Source: Antitrichia curtipendula (Eukaryota; Streptophyta; Bryopsida; Hypnales; Leucodontaceae). Taken from it: a DNA stretch of 64,000 nucleotides. The stretch spans positions 51,970,029-52,034,028 of the forward strand of contig OX579633.1 of NCBI GenBank assembly GCA_951230915.1. Reading direction: 5' to 3'. The translations under genes and the position numbers were made by a program. The notes under the pieces were generated by a model. That model was not told the origin of the DNA. It saw only the letters and a list, made by a program, of their open reading frames with translations, and made no database searches. Below are positions 51,101-62,174 of the stretch, one piece after another. The number at the start of each line of letters is the position of its first letter. The stretch's first letter is position 1.

Positions 51101-52853
51101 GACTGGTCACCTCCTAAACCCTGATGCGCAAACAAATTGAAGGGCGGGACAAAACCAAAATAATGTCACCTTGACCTCGATCACCCGTCCGCATGGGATC
51201 ACGTCGGGGAAGCAAGCTGGACGCTCTCGGCGGCGAGAGGGACTGGTCACCCCCTAAACCCTGATGCGCAAACAAATTGAAGGGCGGGACGAAACCAAAA
51301 TAATGTCACCTTGACCCCGATCACCCGTCCCAGTGGGATCACGTCGGGGATGCAAGCTGGACGCTCTCGGCGCCGAGAGGGACTGGTCACCCCCTAAACC
51401 CTGATGCGCAAACAAATTGAAGGGCGGGACGAAACCAAAATAATGTCACCTTGACCCCGATCACCCGTCCCAGTGGGATCAAGTCGGGGATGCAAGCTGG
51501 ACGCTCTCGGCGCCGAGAGGGACTGGTCACCTCCTAAACCCTGATGCGCAAACAAATTGAAGGGCGGGACAAAACCAAAATAATGTCACCTTGACCTCGA
51601 TCACCCGTCCGCATGGGATCACGTCGGGGAAGCAAGCTGGACGCTCTCGGCGGCGAGAGGGACTGGTCACCCCCTAAACCCTGATGCGCAAACAAATTGA
51701 AGGGCGGGACGAAACCAAAATAATGTCACCTTGACCCGATCACCCGTCCCAATGGGATCACGTCGGGGATGCAAGCTGGACGCTCTCGGCGCCGAGAGGG
51801 ACTGGTCACCCCCTAAACCCTGATGCGCAAAGAAATTGAAGGGCGGGACGAAACCAAAATAATGTCACCTTGACCCGGATCACCCGTCCCAGTGGGATCA
51901 CGTCGGGGATGCAAGCTGGACGCTCTCGGCGGCGAGAGGGACTGGTCACCCCCTAAACCCTGATGCGCAAAGAAATTGAAGGGCGGGACGAAACCAAAAT
52001 AATGTCACCTTGACCCGGATCACCCGTCCCAGTGGGATCACATCGGGGATGCAAGCTGGACGCTCTCGGCGGCGAGAGGGACTGGTCACCCCCTAAACCC
52101 TGATGCGCAAACAAATTGAAGGGCGGGACGAAACCAAAATAATGTCACCTTGACCCCGATCACCCGTCCCAGTGGGATCACATCGGGGATGCAAGCTGGA
52201 CGCTCTCGGCGCCGAGAGGGACTGGTCACCCTCTAAACCCTGATGCGCAAAGAAATTGAAGGGCGGGACGAAACCAAAATAATGTCACCTTGACCCCGAT
52301 CACCCGTCCCAGTGGGATCACGTCGGGGATGCAAGCTGGACGCTCTCGGCGCCGAGAGGGACTGGTCACCCCCTAAACCCTGATGCGCAAACAAATTGAA
52401 AGCGGGACGATACCAAAATAATGTCACCTTGACCCCGATTACCCGTCCCAGTGGGATCACATCGGGGATGCAAGCTGGACGCTCTCGGCGCCGAGAGGGA
52501 CTGGTCACCCCCTAAACCCTGATGCGCAAAGAAATTGAAGGGCGGGACGAAACCAAAATAATGTCACCTTGACCCTGTTCACCTGTCCCATCTGATCACG
52601 TCGGGGATGCAAGTTGGATGCTTTCGGCGCCGAGAGGGATTGATGACCCCCTAAACCCTGATGCAAAAGCAAGTTGAAAGGCGGGACGAAACCAAAATAA
52701 TGTCACCTTGACCCAATCACCCGTCCCAGTGGGATCACATCGGGGATGCAAGCTGGATGCTTTTGGCGCCGAGAGGGACTGATGACCCCCTAAACCCTGA
52801 TGCAAAAGCAAATTGAAAGGCGGGACGAAACCAAAAAAATGTCACCTTGTTGC
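48121..52853. repeat. 34-copy minisatellite, 139-140-bp unit, with 16-bp palindrome
   Basis: Unit starts (GATCACGTCGGGG-like) fall at 48121, 48260, 48400, then every 139-140 bp to 52733. The core of each is CTCTCGGCGCCGAGAG, a perfect 16-bp palindrome in 25 units; seven have a one-base variant (GGCGGC) and the last two are further diverged. Each unit also holds CCTAAACCCT (telomere-box-like), TCCCAGTGGGA, and on the - strand AAG followed by GTGACA. Inner copies are nearly identical and the copies at the 52.6-52.85 kb edge are the most diverged. The apparent frames across units change phase and are not a protein. The array lies between candidate 5' exons and the main exons of the ParB-methylase gene, so it would be intronic. 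Confidence 0.95.
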
Positions 52854-53744
52854 CCTGGACTGTCAGGGTTTCTCCGACGTCGCTCTCAGGCTCGGCCCTA
52901 TGCTTTTTCTGGGGCTGCTTCTGTCTCCCGCCCCATTGTCGTTCTCGCGGCCGTTATCCCACTCGTCGTTGACGCGATCTTCGTCGCGGCTGCGTCCTCT
53001 TGGAGCTGCATTCCTGGTCGCTGGCTTCCGCACCATTGTTTCGGTCTATTGAGGAAGTGAGAAAGGATTAGGAAAACTGATGCTGAGGTAGCGGGAACTC
53101 GCAAAACACTAAACCCTATACTCTAAGAACTACCTCCATAAAAGTGAACTAGACGCGCATCGAGCTCCGTTTCGTTCGTCTTTTCCCACGGACCTTTTAG
53201 AATTAGGTTTCCCAGAAAGTTCCTTGTGCATGAAGACTATCCCGGTTCTATGAACATCAGCTTATAGAACAGGAAAATGGAACGCTGCTTAATCCCGATT
53301 CTATGAATTGCGAGACAATGTGTGATTGTTAGAATTGACCCAAATTATAAAATTTGGAACAATGCTAGGGGCATCTTTTTCCTAATGTAGGTATCATCGA
53401 ATCTGTATTCAAGGGTCACTTTCAACATTGCATGATAATGATCATGTAGGAAACGCTCGGTTGATTTCTAGTTCTAGAAGTAAATGTAATTCGAAAAGCA
53501 AATTATGATCATGCAATCATGCGGGACTTACAGAATGGTCGCTGGAGGTTTTGGGCGCTTCGTTGTCTTCGATGCAGGATGTCCCACATAGCAGGGCCAC
53601 TCTCTTCTTGGTCTCAGTACTTTGCCTTCTCAACCGTGCACGGGTTAACTCCTTTCGTGATGAGAAATGGGACCTTCCTCTCTTCTTGGATTTCCTCACT
53701 TTACTCAATAAACTACGGTCGGGTATGTGTCGTGCTAAAGGCAT
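52846..53744 (-). CDS. Candidate 5' exons of the ParB-methylase gene (or a separate small basic protein)
   Basis: Exon 53744-53532 encodes 71 residues rich in Arg/Lys/Ser (MPLARHIPDRSLLSKVRKSK at the start) and ends at a strong donor (TCT|GTAAGT). It joins in phase 0 to an exon starting at 53045 after CCTCAATAG, which reads TETMVRKPATRNAAPRGRSR and continues as a charged, disordered 60-residue stretch ending ATSEKP. There a TGA (52863-52865) interrupts. The next donor-like site is AAG|GTGACA at 52846/52845, the same word present in every array unit. Either the TGA is a lesion in a larger gene whose next exon starts at 48064, or this is an independent protein of 131 aa. Exon joining is inferred. 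Confidence 0.5.
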
Positions 53745-53879
53745 GAGACTAATAGTTCATATTACTTTCAGAAAGTAATGACCCTTGTCGCACGCGTAGT
53801 TAGCGCGTAAGTATCTTTAACACAAAAATGTGGTAAGATGACACGAGTTATCGTCCCAGGGAATTCTAGTATGTTGCTG

Positions 53880-56800
53880 CAAGTTTTGGGTATCCGGATC
53901 ACTTCCAAAAACACCCCAAGCAATCCGTACACTCTATTGCTATCTTCCGGAAACTAGTATTTTCCGGATTCCAATCCGGTTCCGCCCTATTCCGGATTCC
54001 GGTTCCAACTCTCTCAAGTAACTGGTTTTAGATACCCCTGTTTCACCCTCAGGGGGTCCACTATTGATCTTTCCGAGGGGCAAGGACTCGCCACTCTTGG
54101 TTCACACTCTCTATCCGTAACAAACAAAACAAAACACCCAAGAATTATACAGTAATAGCAAAGGGAGAATCCGTACCCTCACAATCTTCCAGATGACGTA
54201 TCCGGAAAGTAGGTCACACAGGGCCCGGTTAGATCCACCTTACTACAACGACAGATCCAGACTTTCCGGATTGTAGTGCTGACTTTGTATCTCTCGAGTG
54301 CTCCAGAGGTTGGCAGACCTTCCGATGGCTGGGATAATTCCTCAGGCGGTTGCTTATCTCCGCACGGAATCCTCCCTGGACTTCCGGACTCGCACCCTCA
54401 CCCGTAACAGGCTTCCACCGGATCACCGTTCCAGCAATTTAAAGGCACCATGCACAGCTCCTCATTCACACATCTAAAGCTCTTCCGTCACAGCATATGT
54501 ATCCGTCAACCCAAGAATCCGGACTCCCTCTCACACACTCTCACTCACAAACCAGTGTACGACTCAATCATCAACGCGATACGCAAAGAGATGATCAAAT
54601 TGATCTCCGGTAAGCTTCGATTAAATGACAAGAAAGGGAATGACAGGCCAACAAGCCGGCCTGCCCTTAAAAGCAAACAAAAAGCGGCCAAAAGGCCCAC
54701 ACAAAACCCGGCCAACGGCCAACTACAAATCCGGCTAACGGTCCTAATAACCGTTCCGGCAAAACCGGAAAGCCGTTTGACAGCCTAAAAGTCCGGAACT
54801 AGGGGCCCACAGTCCGGGTTACCCGTTTCCGGAAATAACTAATAAGTCAAAATCCTAACTAAAAAGACACCCATTCGCACTAGTCATTTGCGAGGCTTCT
54901 TTGTCGATGGTCCGGCCCTAAGATTCGCTGGAGTGGACTTCCGGGTAGTTACCTTTGCTGGAGTCCTCTTCGTTGCCGACCGAGTCCGGATTTGAGGCGG
55001 ATCAGAATCCGTCCCTTCCGATTGGGAGTGAGACTCCGCAGATTCCTCTTCCGTCTCATCGATCTCCAGCGGCTCCTCGATCCTCGTGTGTCGCTGCCGT
55101 GTCGTCTTTGTCTCCGTCAAATTAATGACGGTGTTGCCCGGATTCGCTGGTGGTGGAGTGTTCTGCATATGCATAAACCTGTCCGGATCGGTCCGGGCAG
55201 GATTCCGGACACTTGCTGCTGCTATGGCCTCAGCTTCCGTCTCCGTCAACTGGAGAGGCGGAAACAGGTTTATCGCCGCCTGTCTTCCGGCTGTCTCCTC
55301 CTGGACGGTGGTCGGTGTGCTTGCTTCCTTCGGCGTTTTAACCTCCGGATAAGTGACCATGTGAGTCGGGATTTCCAGATTCCTCTTTCCCGTTGAAGTT
55401 CCGGCTCCATGGGTTTTTTGGAACTCTCCTCCCGGAAGATCAGCGAACATTGCTTGGTCAAGCAGGTTCGGGTCGAGGCTTCCAATTAGCTGTCGCATCT
55501 CCTTCAGCACCCCCTCCATCCGGGCCTCGAAATCCGTCAGGATGAGCACGACCTTCGTTCTGGTAATGTGGCCTTGGGCCACCATCTGTGAGTTCCAGAG
55601 TTGGGCCCTTGAGATGGTGCTGGCCGGAAGGTCGATCAGTTCTCCCAGCTTCCGTACTAGAGCCATCGCTTCCGTGGACTTCCGGTTTGCGATGTGCATC
55701 TCCCGTTCCGACCACTGGTGCTGGCTCCGGAACTGATCCCGTTCCTCCTGAAGACTCCGGATCTGATCGTACAGAACCTTGACGTCTTCCGGATTCGGTC
55801 TTCGTGCGATGGCGGCCAAGATCTCTCTCTCGTCCTTCACTCCTCAAGAATGGCAAACGTCTTGGAGTACTGCTGCCATCCGGTCGTTCACCGTCCTCGT
55901 CGTTCGCAGCCAATGTATGGCGTTCTCGACTGGATCCACCTCCTCGTATGGGCTTTCCGGCTGGACGGAACCTTCCGCCACTTGTTTCCCTCGCGCTGTC
56001 CGGTCGGTGGACTTCCGCCTACTGGTTCCGGCCTTCTCCGGAGTGGTCTGTGTTTCCTCCGGAACGTCCTCCTCCTCAGATTCCGGCTCCTCCGGCTGCG
56101 GTTCCGGTCTCAGCCCGTACTTGAGGAGATTTTCCCCTTTTTTGTACATAAGCTGCTCCGGCTCGCTCAGGGTTTCCATCCGGTGGTACAAGTGGAACAA
56201 GTACGGGCTAATGTAACTGGTCTTCCGTCCTGAAATCCCATTCGCTAACTTATCCACAATCGTGTGAATAAGTCCGCCCCAATTTACGGGTCTTGGGGGC
56301 GGGTTAACCCTGTTTCCTAAAGCCCCAAAAATGGTGTTGGCCACCGTGGTGGTCACCCGGCTAGGCTTTTCTGGATACAGGATGGGGATCAGGAACTCTA
56401 AGAGTTGCTGATCCCGGGCATACACGCAATCCGTTGCTGCAAACCCCTCTTTTGGGTCGGCGGAGTTCCGGAATCTTTCTGCCGCAAACTTCTCCGGCCG
56501 GCCGGCCCATCCATGCCCCCGGTTCAGTGCAAAGTACGTTCCGGCCCAGAGCTCTTGTGTCCACGCTCTCGGGCGGCCCCTCACCGTCAATTCATACTGA
56601 TTGGGAACTCCGTAAAGGAGTTCTTCAATCATTCCTTCACTCTTCAAGTCCCATGGGCGGTGTAAGAATCCGACACAGCCCATGGTCTCTAAATCCTCTT
56701 GCAACTCTCTATGGCGATCCGTATCGAACGGAATCACCGGGCTGACAGTCTGTGCGGTCACCGCCAGTCTACGGGCTCGAGTTTCCGTCATCCTGTCGGT

Positions 56801-57200
56801 CTTCCGGAGTTGCACCGACCTTACTTCCGCTTCCTACCCCGATCCTATCTCACCACTCTTTCTCTCACTAAACGTACTCGCGAAAATGCCGCAGAGAAAA
56901 GAGACTGAATGAGAATGGCGGCGGGGTTTATATAGCGGCACGAAACCCTAAGTTCCCGAACCGGTGGAGTTCCCGTAAGTTCCCTAGCCGGAACCCCTAC
57001 GATCCGGAACTTCCGACTATCCGGCTACTGGTTCCGGAACACTGTTTTAACCTAATTAGAGTTTTAACTTTCCTACGAAAGAGATCTTTTCTAATGTAGG
57101 TTTCTAGTGTCTAAACTTCTATACTTATGCAAAAATTTCAAAGTTCTTCTCCTATATATTTCTATTTTATGTATTAAGTTTAGTTTCCGGACGTTCCGTA
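53880..57200. other. CCGG-rich compositional island
   Basis: TCCGG/TTCCGGA words occur every few tens of bases, in both the accessory ORF and its non-coding flanks, unlike anything else in the window. The bias is therefore not only codon choice. Edges are sharp, near TTTTGGGTATCCGG on the left and TTTCCGGACGTTCCG on the right. It may mark a nested insertion with its own origin. Confidence 0.6.
54884..56815 (-). pseudogene. Accessory ORF with coiled coil, one in-frame TGA
   Basis: Two halves in the same - frame: 56815-55844 (323 codons) and 55843-54884 (about 319), separated only by a TGA at 55844-55846. The first half holds a folded-looking region with ELLYGVPNQYELTVRGRPRA and YFALNRGHGWAGRP, a conserved-looking block near PPRPVNWGGLIHTIVDKLAN, then an acidic linker (EEPESEEEDVPEE). 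The second half begins with a likely coiled coil (DQIRSLQEERDQFRSQHQWS) and ends in a Thr/Pro/Lys-rich basic tail. The overall style is that of plant transposon accessory (plant mobile-domain or gag-like) proteins, but I do not recognise a family with certainty. The coiled-coil-like helix region continues across the stop, so it was probably one protein of about 640 aa. Its 5' flank faces the transposase gene, divergently. Confidence 0.6.
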
Positions 57201-57949
57201 ACGTTACAACCCTTCCAAAATCCTCTAACTAAGATGTCCATACATATCCTAATGACCAATTTGAAAGTCCTACTCTCCTTTTGTAATTTCATTTAGACTC
57301 AGCGCCTCTGAACAATATACCACAACTGTGAACCTAAACTTCGGCAACCACAACTGTGTTCACATGTTATATCTAATACTTGTTTGTCAGTTGGTAGTGA
57401 CGGCCAGTTCCAAGAGCTGTTGAAATCAATCACCCTAGATTTAGTCCGTTTTCAAAATCTTCTTGTCATCATATATATAGGTCAGCTACATTTTTTATGA
57501 TTTTATGGGACAACTCTGCAATGACGCCGTGATGTATCATGGGATGGGGGGAAAGGTCCTATGCCTGCATTCTGATAGCAAAGTAGGAGGTGTCTACATG
57601 GACTCCTCTCTACGTGTATCCCAAATCTACAGACATGTCACATGGTCCTTGAATTTTGAATTACTCTCATTTATGACTTAGGTTAGATACTGTCTCGCTT
57701 TATGAATACTCACTCCTAATATACATTTGGGCGGCGATTTTAGACATCCAAATTGGGGGCTATTGATAGTATTGCATCATTATACGCAATGAAGACACAT
57801 TATTCCTATCTTTTGAAGTACCCGTTGTAAGACAAGTACATGCCCGCATATTTTCTACGTCTGGATCACTTCATTCAGTAGGAGTATTTGTTTTCTATGG
57901 TTGCTGTAAGAGTGTTCTCATTTCAAGTGTGTCCAAGTTTACTTCGTCA
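56816..57949. promoter_or_regulatory. Divergent intergenic region between accessory ORF and transposase
   Basis: About 1.1 kb between two genes read away from each other, so it should hold both promoters. AT-rich after 57,200. TTTATATAGCG near 56,928-56,938 (inverted, CGCTATATAAA) is a good TATA candidate for the accessory ORF. No clear TATA box stands out for the transposase side. Confidence 0.4.
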
Positions 57950-58282
57950 ATGGCCACCATTAGAGCGGATGGCCGTGAAATTCCATTAGTTCTGCCTTTA
58001 GGAGAAGGAGGGTATGCTATAGTGTCTTCTCACCTCCTTTATGTTCGTTTTGGATTTCTCCAATCTAGTATTTATGTTGAGGAGGAAGTCATGTCTGATT
58101 TGGGGCACTTAATAGAGTCCATCCATATGCCAAAGTTAATTCTAGAGGACGGTCATTGCTGGCACCTCCGTCGAGGGCGTTATAGGGTATATGGTTTGCC
58201 TTCTATCATGCGGGATACTTCTACTGAGAGATTGCCATGGGAGTCAGACCACTCCACTGTTAACATGCCGTTTGTAGGCTAA
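57950..58282 (+). CDS. Upstream ORF in frame with the transposase, ends in TAA
   Basis: From an ATG in good context (GTCAATGGCC) a 110-codon frame with protein-like composition (REIPLVLPLGEGGYAIVSS, HCWHLRRGRYRVYGLPSIM) runs to TAA at 58280-58282. The next codons stay open in the same frame into the transposase ATG at 58298, only 15 bases on. It may be the true N-terminus of the transposase cut off by a nonsense change, or a separate small protein. No family recognised. Confidence 0.45.
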   Translation: MATIRADGREIPLVLPLGEGGYAIVSSHLLYVRFGFLQSSIYVEEEVMSDLGHLIESIHMPKLILEDGHCWHLRRGRYRVYGLPSIMRDTSTERLPWESDHSTVNMPFVG

Positions 58283-58297
58283 AATATAGGAACTTCT

Positions 58298-61200
58298 ATG
58301 GACAGTGATCGCTTTACAATTGCTACGACTCCGATTCAACTTGTCCGAGTGAAGCTAGAAGTTAATGTCCCTGTGATAGATTTATCTAGTGAGTCGGAGG
58401 GAGAGTCGCCTAGTCAACCAGGTCTTGCAACAACGCTTCCTAGACGTGTCTGTAGTGACGTACAGGAAACAACATCTGGTAGGTACTCCACGCCTACTAC
58501 TAGTCCTGCTTTGTCCACTCACTCAAGACCACCAACTCACCCAAATATTTCAGTCGGGCACAGTATCGTTGGGTACCTTCGCAAACTAGCATCCATTCGC
58601 GGATCTAGGAACGAGGTTGCTGCATTAGATTATGATTTGCTCGACCATCAGAAAGTACAGTACCTTCCTGCAGACTTTGATGGAAACGTAGTATTCGAGT
58701 TGCCTTCTCTTCGTACTCCGTCTTCATCATCCGCTGCTGGGAACTTACAGGGTATGGATAAACGATACGATGGACATGCATGGTGTCGGACCATTACATC
58801 CAATATCCATAATCAGGATAGCTTGAAATTCCAAAAATCATCTTGTACAGGTCATTTGATTTGTAACAATTCCGATTGTGACTATTTCAGGCGATCTTCC
58901 AAGCGGAATGAGACTGAATGGTGTGGATATACTCCTACTCCTTTCTATGTTGGTGCACTCTCTCCAAAGGATTCTACTGTTCTTTGCAAAATATGCAAAA
59001 GTTCACCCCACTGCGTCAGTACTTGTGATGCTAGAGTTTATTACGTTTATAGTGATACTCCAGGGATGACGAGAGCGTGCATCCATTTGGGTAATCACAT
59101 GCATCCTGTTGCTTCTGGAACCTGTAGAGAGTCGTTAGACACCATTTCGGAGCTCATTGCAGGTGAAGTCTTAAAAAACCCTAGTGCCACTAACTCAGCC
59201 ATAGCCCTTGCAGCTAGTAAACAATTTATGGAGAACTACCTCATACACAACGGTGAAGGTCCAAAGGAGTTGCTGCGGGGGAAGTCACTGGAAGATGTCA
59301 TGGATAGGTTCCAGATCCTTAGTTCCCCAAACATCCGTAACACTATTTCTTCATTTCGTAGCACTGGAAAAGGTGGGGTCATAGATAGCATTATGAATAT
59401 GAAACAAAATCTAAAGTTTGAATACATTCATGAGAGCATTTTTCCTGGACAGGGAAAAGAAAAAGTGTACTTGTTTAAGATGTTGGTCGATGGACCTGAT
59501 AGTGGGGTAGACTTGGTGAAGCGTATGCAAGTGGGAGGAGATTTGGAGAACGCGTGGCTCATGTTTGATCACGTAAAACAAGTAAAGGATTGGACCACCA
59601 TGGCCTGCCATGTCTATGACACAGGATGTAGAAAGGTCATGACAATCGCCGTTTGTGACATGCAATCAGAAGATACTGAGATCCAGTGCATTATGTGGAG
59701 GTTACTAAATGATGTCATGAGACGCAACGGCGTAGTGAATACAAACTTCAAGGGCTTCATGGCAGATAGCACGCAAGCAAATTGGAATGCCGTTCGAATT
59801 GTATACGGCACGGGGAACCCCAAAATGGAGATGTTCAATCACGAACGAACATGTCTTCTGCACTGGAGTACTTCGTTGCACCGGCATACCCAGAAGCTCA
59901 TCAAACCGGATATGCAACACCAACATATACGTCTATGCAAGCAATATAAAGACTCAATCACTATGGAGGAAGCTGAGATAAGGTATTTGGCCATTCAATC
60001 TTGGTGGTTATCATCCGGGGCAGCCTCAGAAGATGCTCTGCGTGAATTGGAGTTGTGGCTCGCTTTTTGGCACTTCCAATATCGCCAATGGGGAGGCTTT
60101 ATGCAAATGGTATGTTTAGATCCCTCCTTCAGTTCTGTTGCTTTTGTTCTTTTGCACTATCACTTTGAGATGGCTTTCTCTGCTACAAAATTATTATTAC
60201 GGAAAACTATGATTGTGATCAAACCGGTAATAGGATGCCATACCTCTCGGAGCCGAGAGGTGCCTTCACAGCCTGCTGACGAGATCAAAATCATAAATGC
60301 TTTGCCATGCCTACGCAAGTTGAAGTCTGAGTCTTTTCAGCCTTAACAATTGTAGGACTAACAAGAATATTTCTTTTGCAGGGACTGAGTGTTGAGGAAA
60401 TTGCTGACATGCCATCATGCAACTTATCAGAAATAGTCCACAACAAATGGTTGCAGCAGTCGGGTAATCGCGGTAATGACTTGTTCGCCGCCACCTGTGA
60501 TGATTGCATTCGAGCCTTCATGCAAATGACAAATTACCGGTCTTTCTTGAATGGCACAACGTCAAGGTCGGGTCCATCGAAAGAGGAGCTAAAGTTAAGA
60601 GGTGCTAGACGCAACGGCAACCTGAAGAAGATCGCGGAGGCGTTGAATGCCATTCCTGGAGCAGTTGAGGTTGCAACGCGTGTTCCGCACTTGGAGGGTG
60701 AAGAGGTATTTGGCAGCAGTAAGCGCAAACTAGACCTCCCTATTGGGTCGGATGGTGATTCCCATCGGCCGGACAAGGTGAACTTCTCTCAACCAAGAGT
60801 CATGACTCGGTCTACACGCACACCCACGGAGTCTATCAAGGATAGGAACGAAGTGGCTAACTGTGAGCATGTGCCACATATCACTACTGCGTTGGAAAGT
60901 GATTGTGACACTTCTCAATGGCATATTGCGAGGTTATCCCACAAGTCTAGCTGCAAATGTCATGCCCAGCAACGAGGATCAAACATCCGTTGCGTTGCCA
61001 AAATTGCAAGAGGAAGCAAAGGCACTCCAGCTCCTACATACCGCGGACACAAAAAACAGTACGGAGGAAATAAGGAGATCGTGACAGATTTTTGGTTCTG
61101 CCCAGATGATGTTCACCGTTGCGTGCGAGGCTCTAAACGTTCTTGGGTAATTGATTGGCCTGAAGTACCAGACATCTGGCCTGTATTGACAAGCACTAGT

Positions 61201-61788
61201 TTATCTTGTCAGGAAATACTTCTGCTGCAGGAAGCTGGATTCCAGCTCCAAGACCGACCACCTATGTCACCTCGACGATTATTCACGATGTCAAATGTTT
61301 TTGAGGCGGTCATGTATGATCAGCCTATCTCTGTGCATGCAGACACCTATCCAACAACTCGCCGAAACAAGCCTATTAGACGTATTGCAAATGCTCCTAC
61401 TACAGAGCATCGCAATAAGTGGGAGAGTGCTGGGAACGTCAAAGGTACAATCTTAGGAATCACGATGCTTCCCTTTCCCGGACTTGGAGCCATAATCTCC
61501 CTTCAATCTGGAACGGAGCCTGCACACAAAGTCTACCGAATCACACTGGGCATGTACTCGGAGTGTACTTGTCCTGATTTTGTGAACATGGTTGTTTCAG
61601 CAATTGGTGGACGCCATCAATATGTTAACTGCAAACATCTCTATTACTTATTTCGTTACTTTTGCAAAATGAACCTAGTAGATGACAAGTTCATACATTC
61701 TCCAAGCTTCAGCTTTAATGAGGTCAAGCGCCTCCTCATTCGGGCTGGTATCATCAACGTTCCAAACGAGGTTCTGTTTGATACTTAG
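58298..61788 (+). CDS. Mutator-like (MULE) transposase with zinc cluster and SWIM finger
   Basis: Two exons: 58298-60109 (604 codons) and 60382-61788 (468 codons plus stop), joined in phase 0 across an intron starting GTATGT and ending TTTTGCAG; product 1072 aa. Residues 1-100 are disordered. At about 183-285 Cys/His pairs (CTGHLICNNSDC, CKICKSSPHC, HLGNHMH) form a WRKY-GCM1-like zinc cluster as in MULE transposases. The catalytic core follows, with candidate acidic residues at Asp424 (LMFDHV) and Asp490 (FMADST) and a later Glu near KDSITMEEAE. The C-terminal part has a SWIM finger: CTCPDF, about 20 residues, then NCKHLYYLF. This is the expected order for MULE. Reading without splicing would stop at 60346, losing the SWIM finger. 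It is read outward to the right terminus. Catalytic Glu assignment is uncertain. Confidence 0.82.
60242..60261. promoter_or_regulatory. 20-bp inverted repeat in the transposase intron
   Basis: ACCTCTCGG-AG-CCGAGAGGT: nine-base arms with a 2-base spacer. The inner CTCTCGG/CCGAGAG arms and 2-base spacing are identical to the array palindrome (CTCTCGG-CG-CCGAGAG). It lies inside the 60110-60381 intron, so it is not fixed by coding need. Confidence 0.6.
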
Positions 61789-62174
61789 GAACCCTAGAGC
61801 CTGAGAGTGACTGAGATCTGAATGTAAATTACTTCTAACTGAAGTTACACTTGTGGACAAAAGTATAAATTTTTCTTTGGGAAAATCTTGTAATTGAAGG
61901 TTATATTTTATATACCCTTCCTTCCATCGTCAGGTTCATCTTTCACATCTTTCACCTCGTCTTTACAATGTATACTCCCATCATTATATGCTATTATGAT
62001 AAACAACAATCCTAATACAAATTATTTTTATCCACGGTCATAGGTCCACGGTGATAGGTCTGGGGACCTAGACCCTGAAATTTATAATGAACTTCAAATT
62101 TAGCCCAAAATGTTTGGATTCTCCTTTTATTTTCCACTATTATTGATATCTATACTATTTTTTCTAATTCCAGT

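Noticed and set aside
49010..52508. Several 91-93-codon open frames on the - strand inside the array
   Set aside because: They are the same array unit read in shifting frames; 139-140 bp is not a multiple of three, so no continuous protein results.
48121..52853. CRISPR array
   Set aside because: Units are contiguous 140-bp tandem repeats without unique spacers, in a plant nuclear context with introns.
55458..56233. Long open frames overlapping the accessory ORF in other frames and on +
   Set aside because: The GC-rich, CCGG-biased sequence suppresses stops in all frames; the - frame of the two main halves has the coherent composition and coiled-coil pattern.
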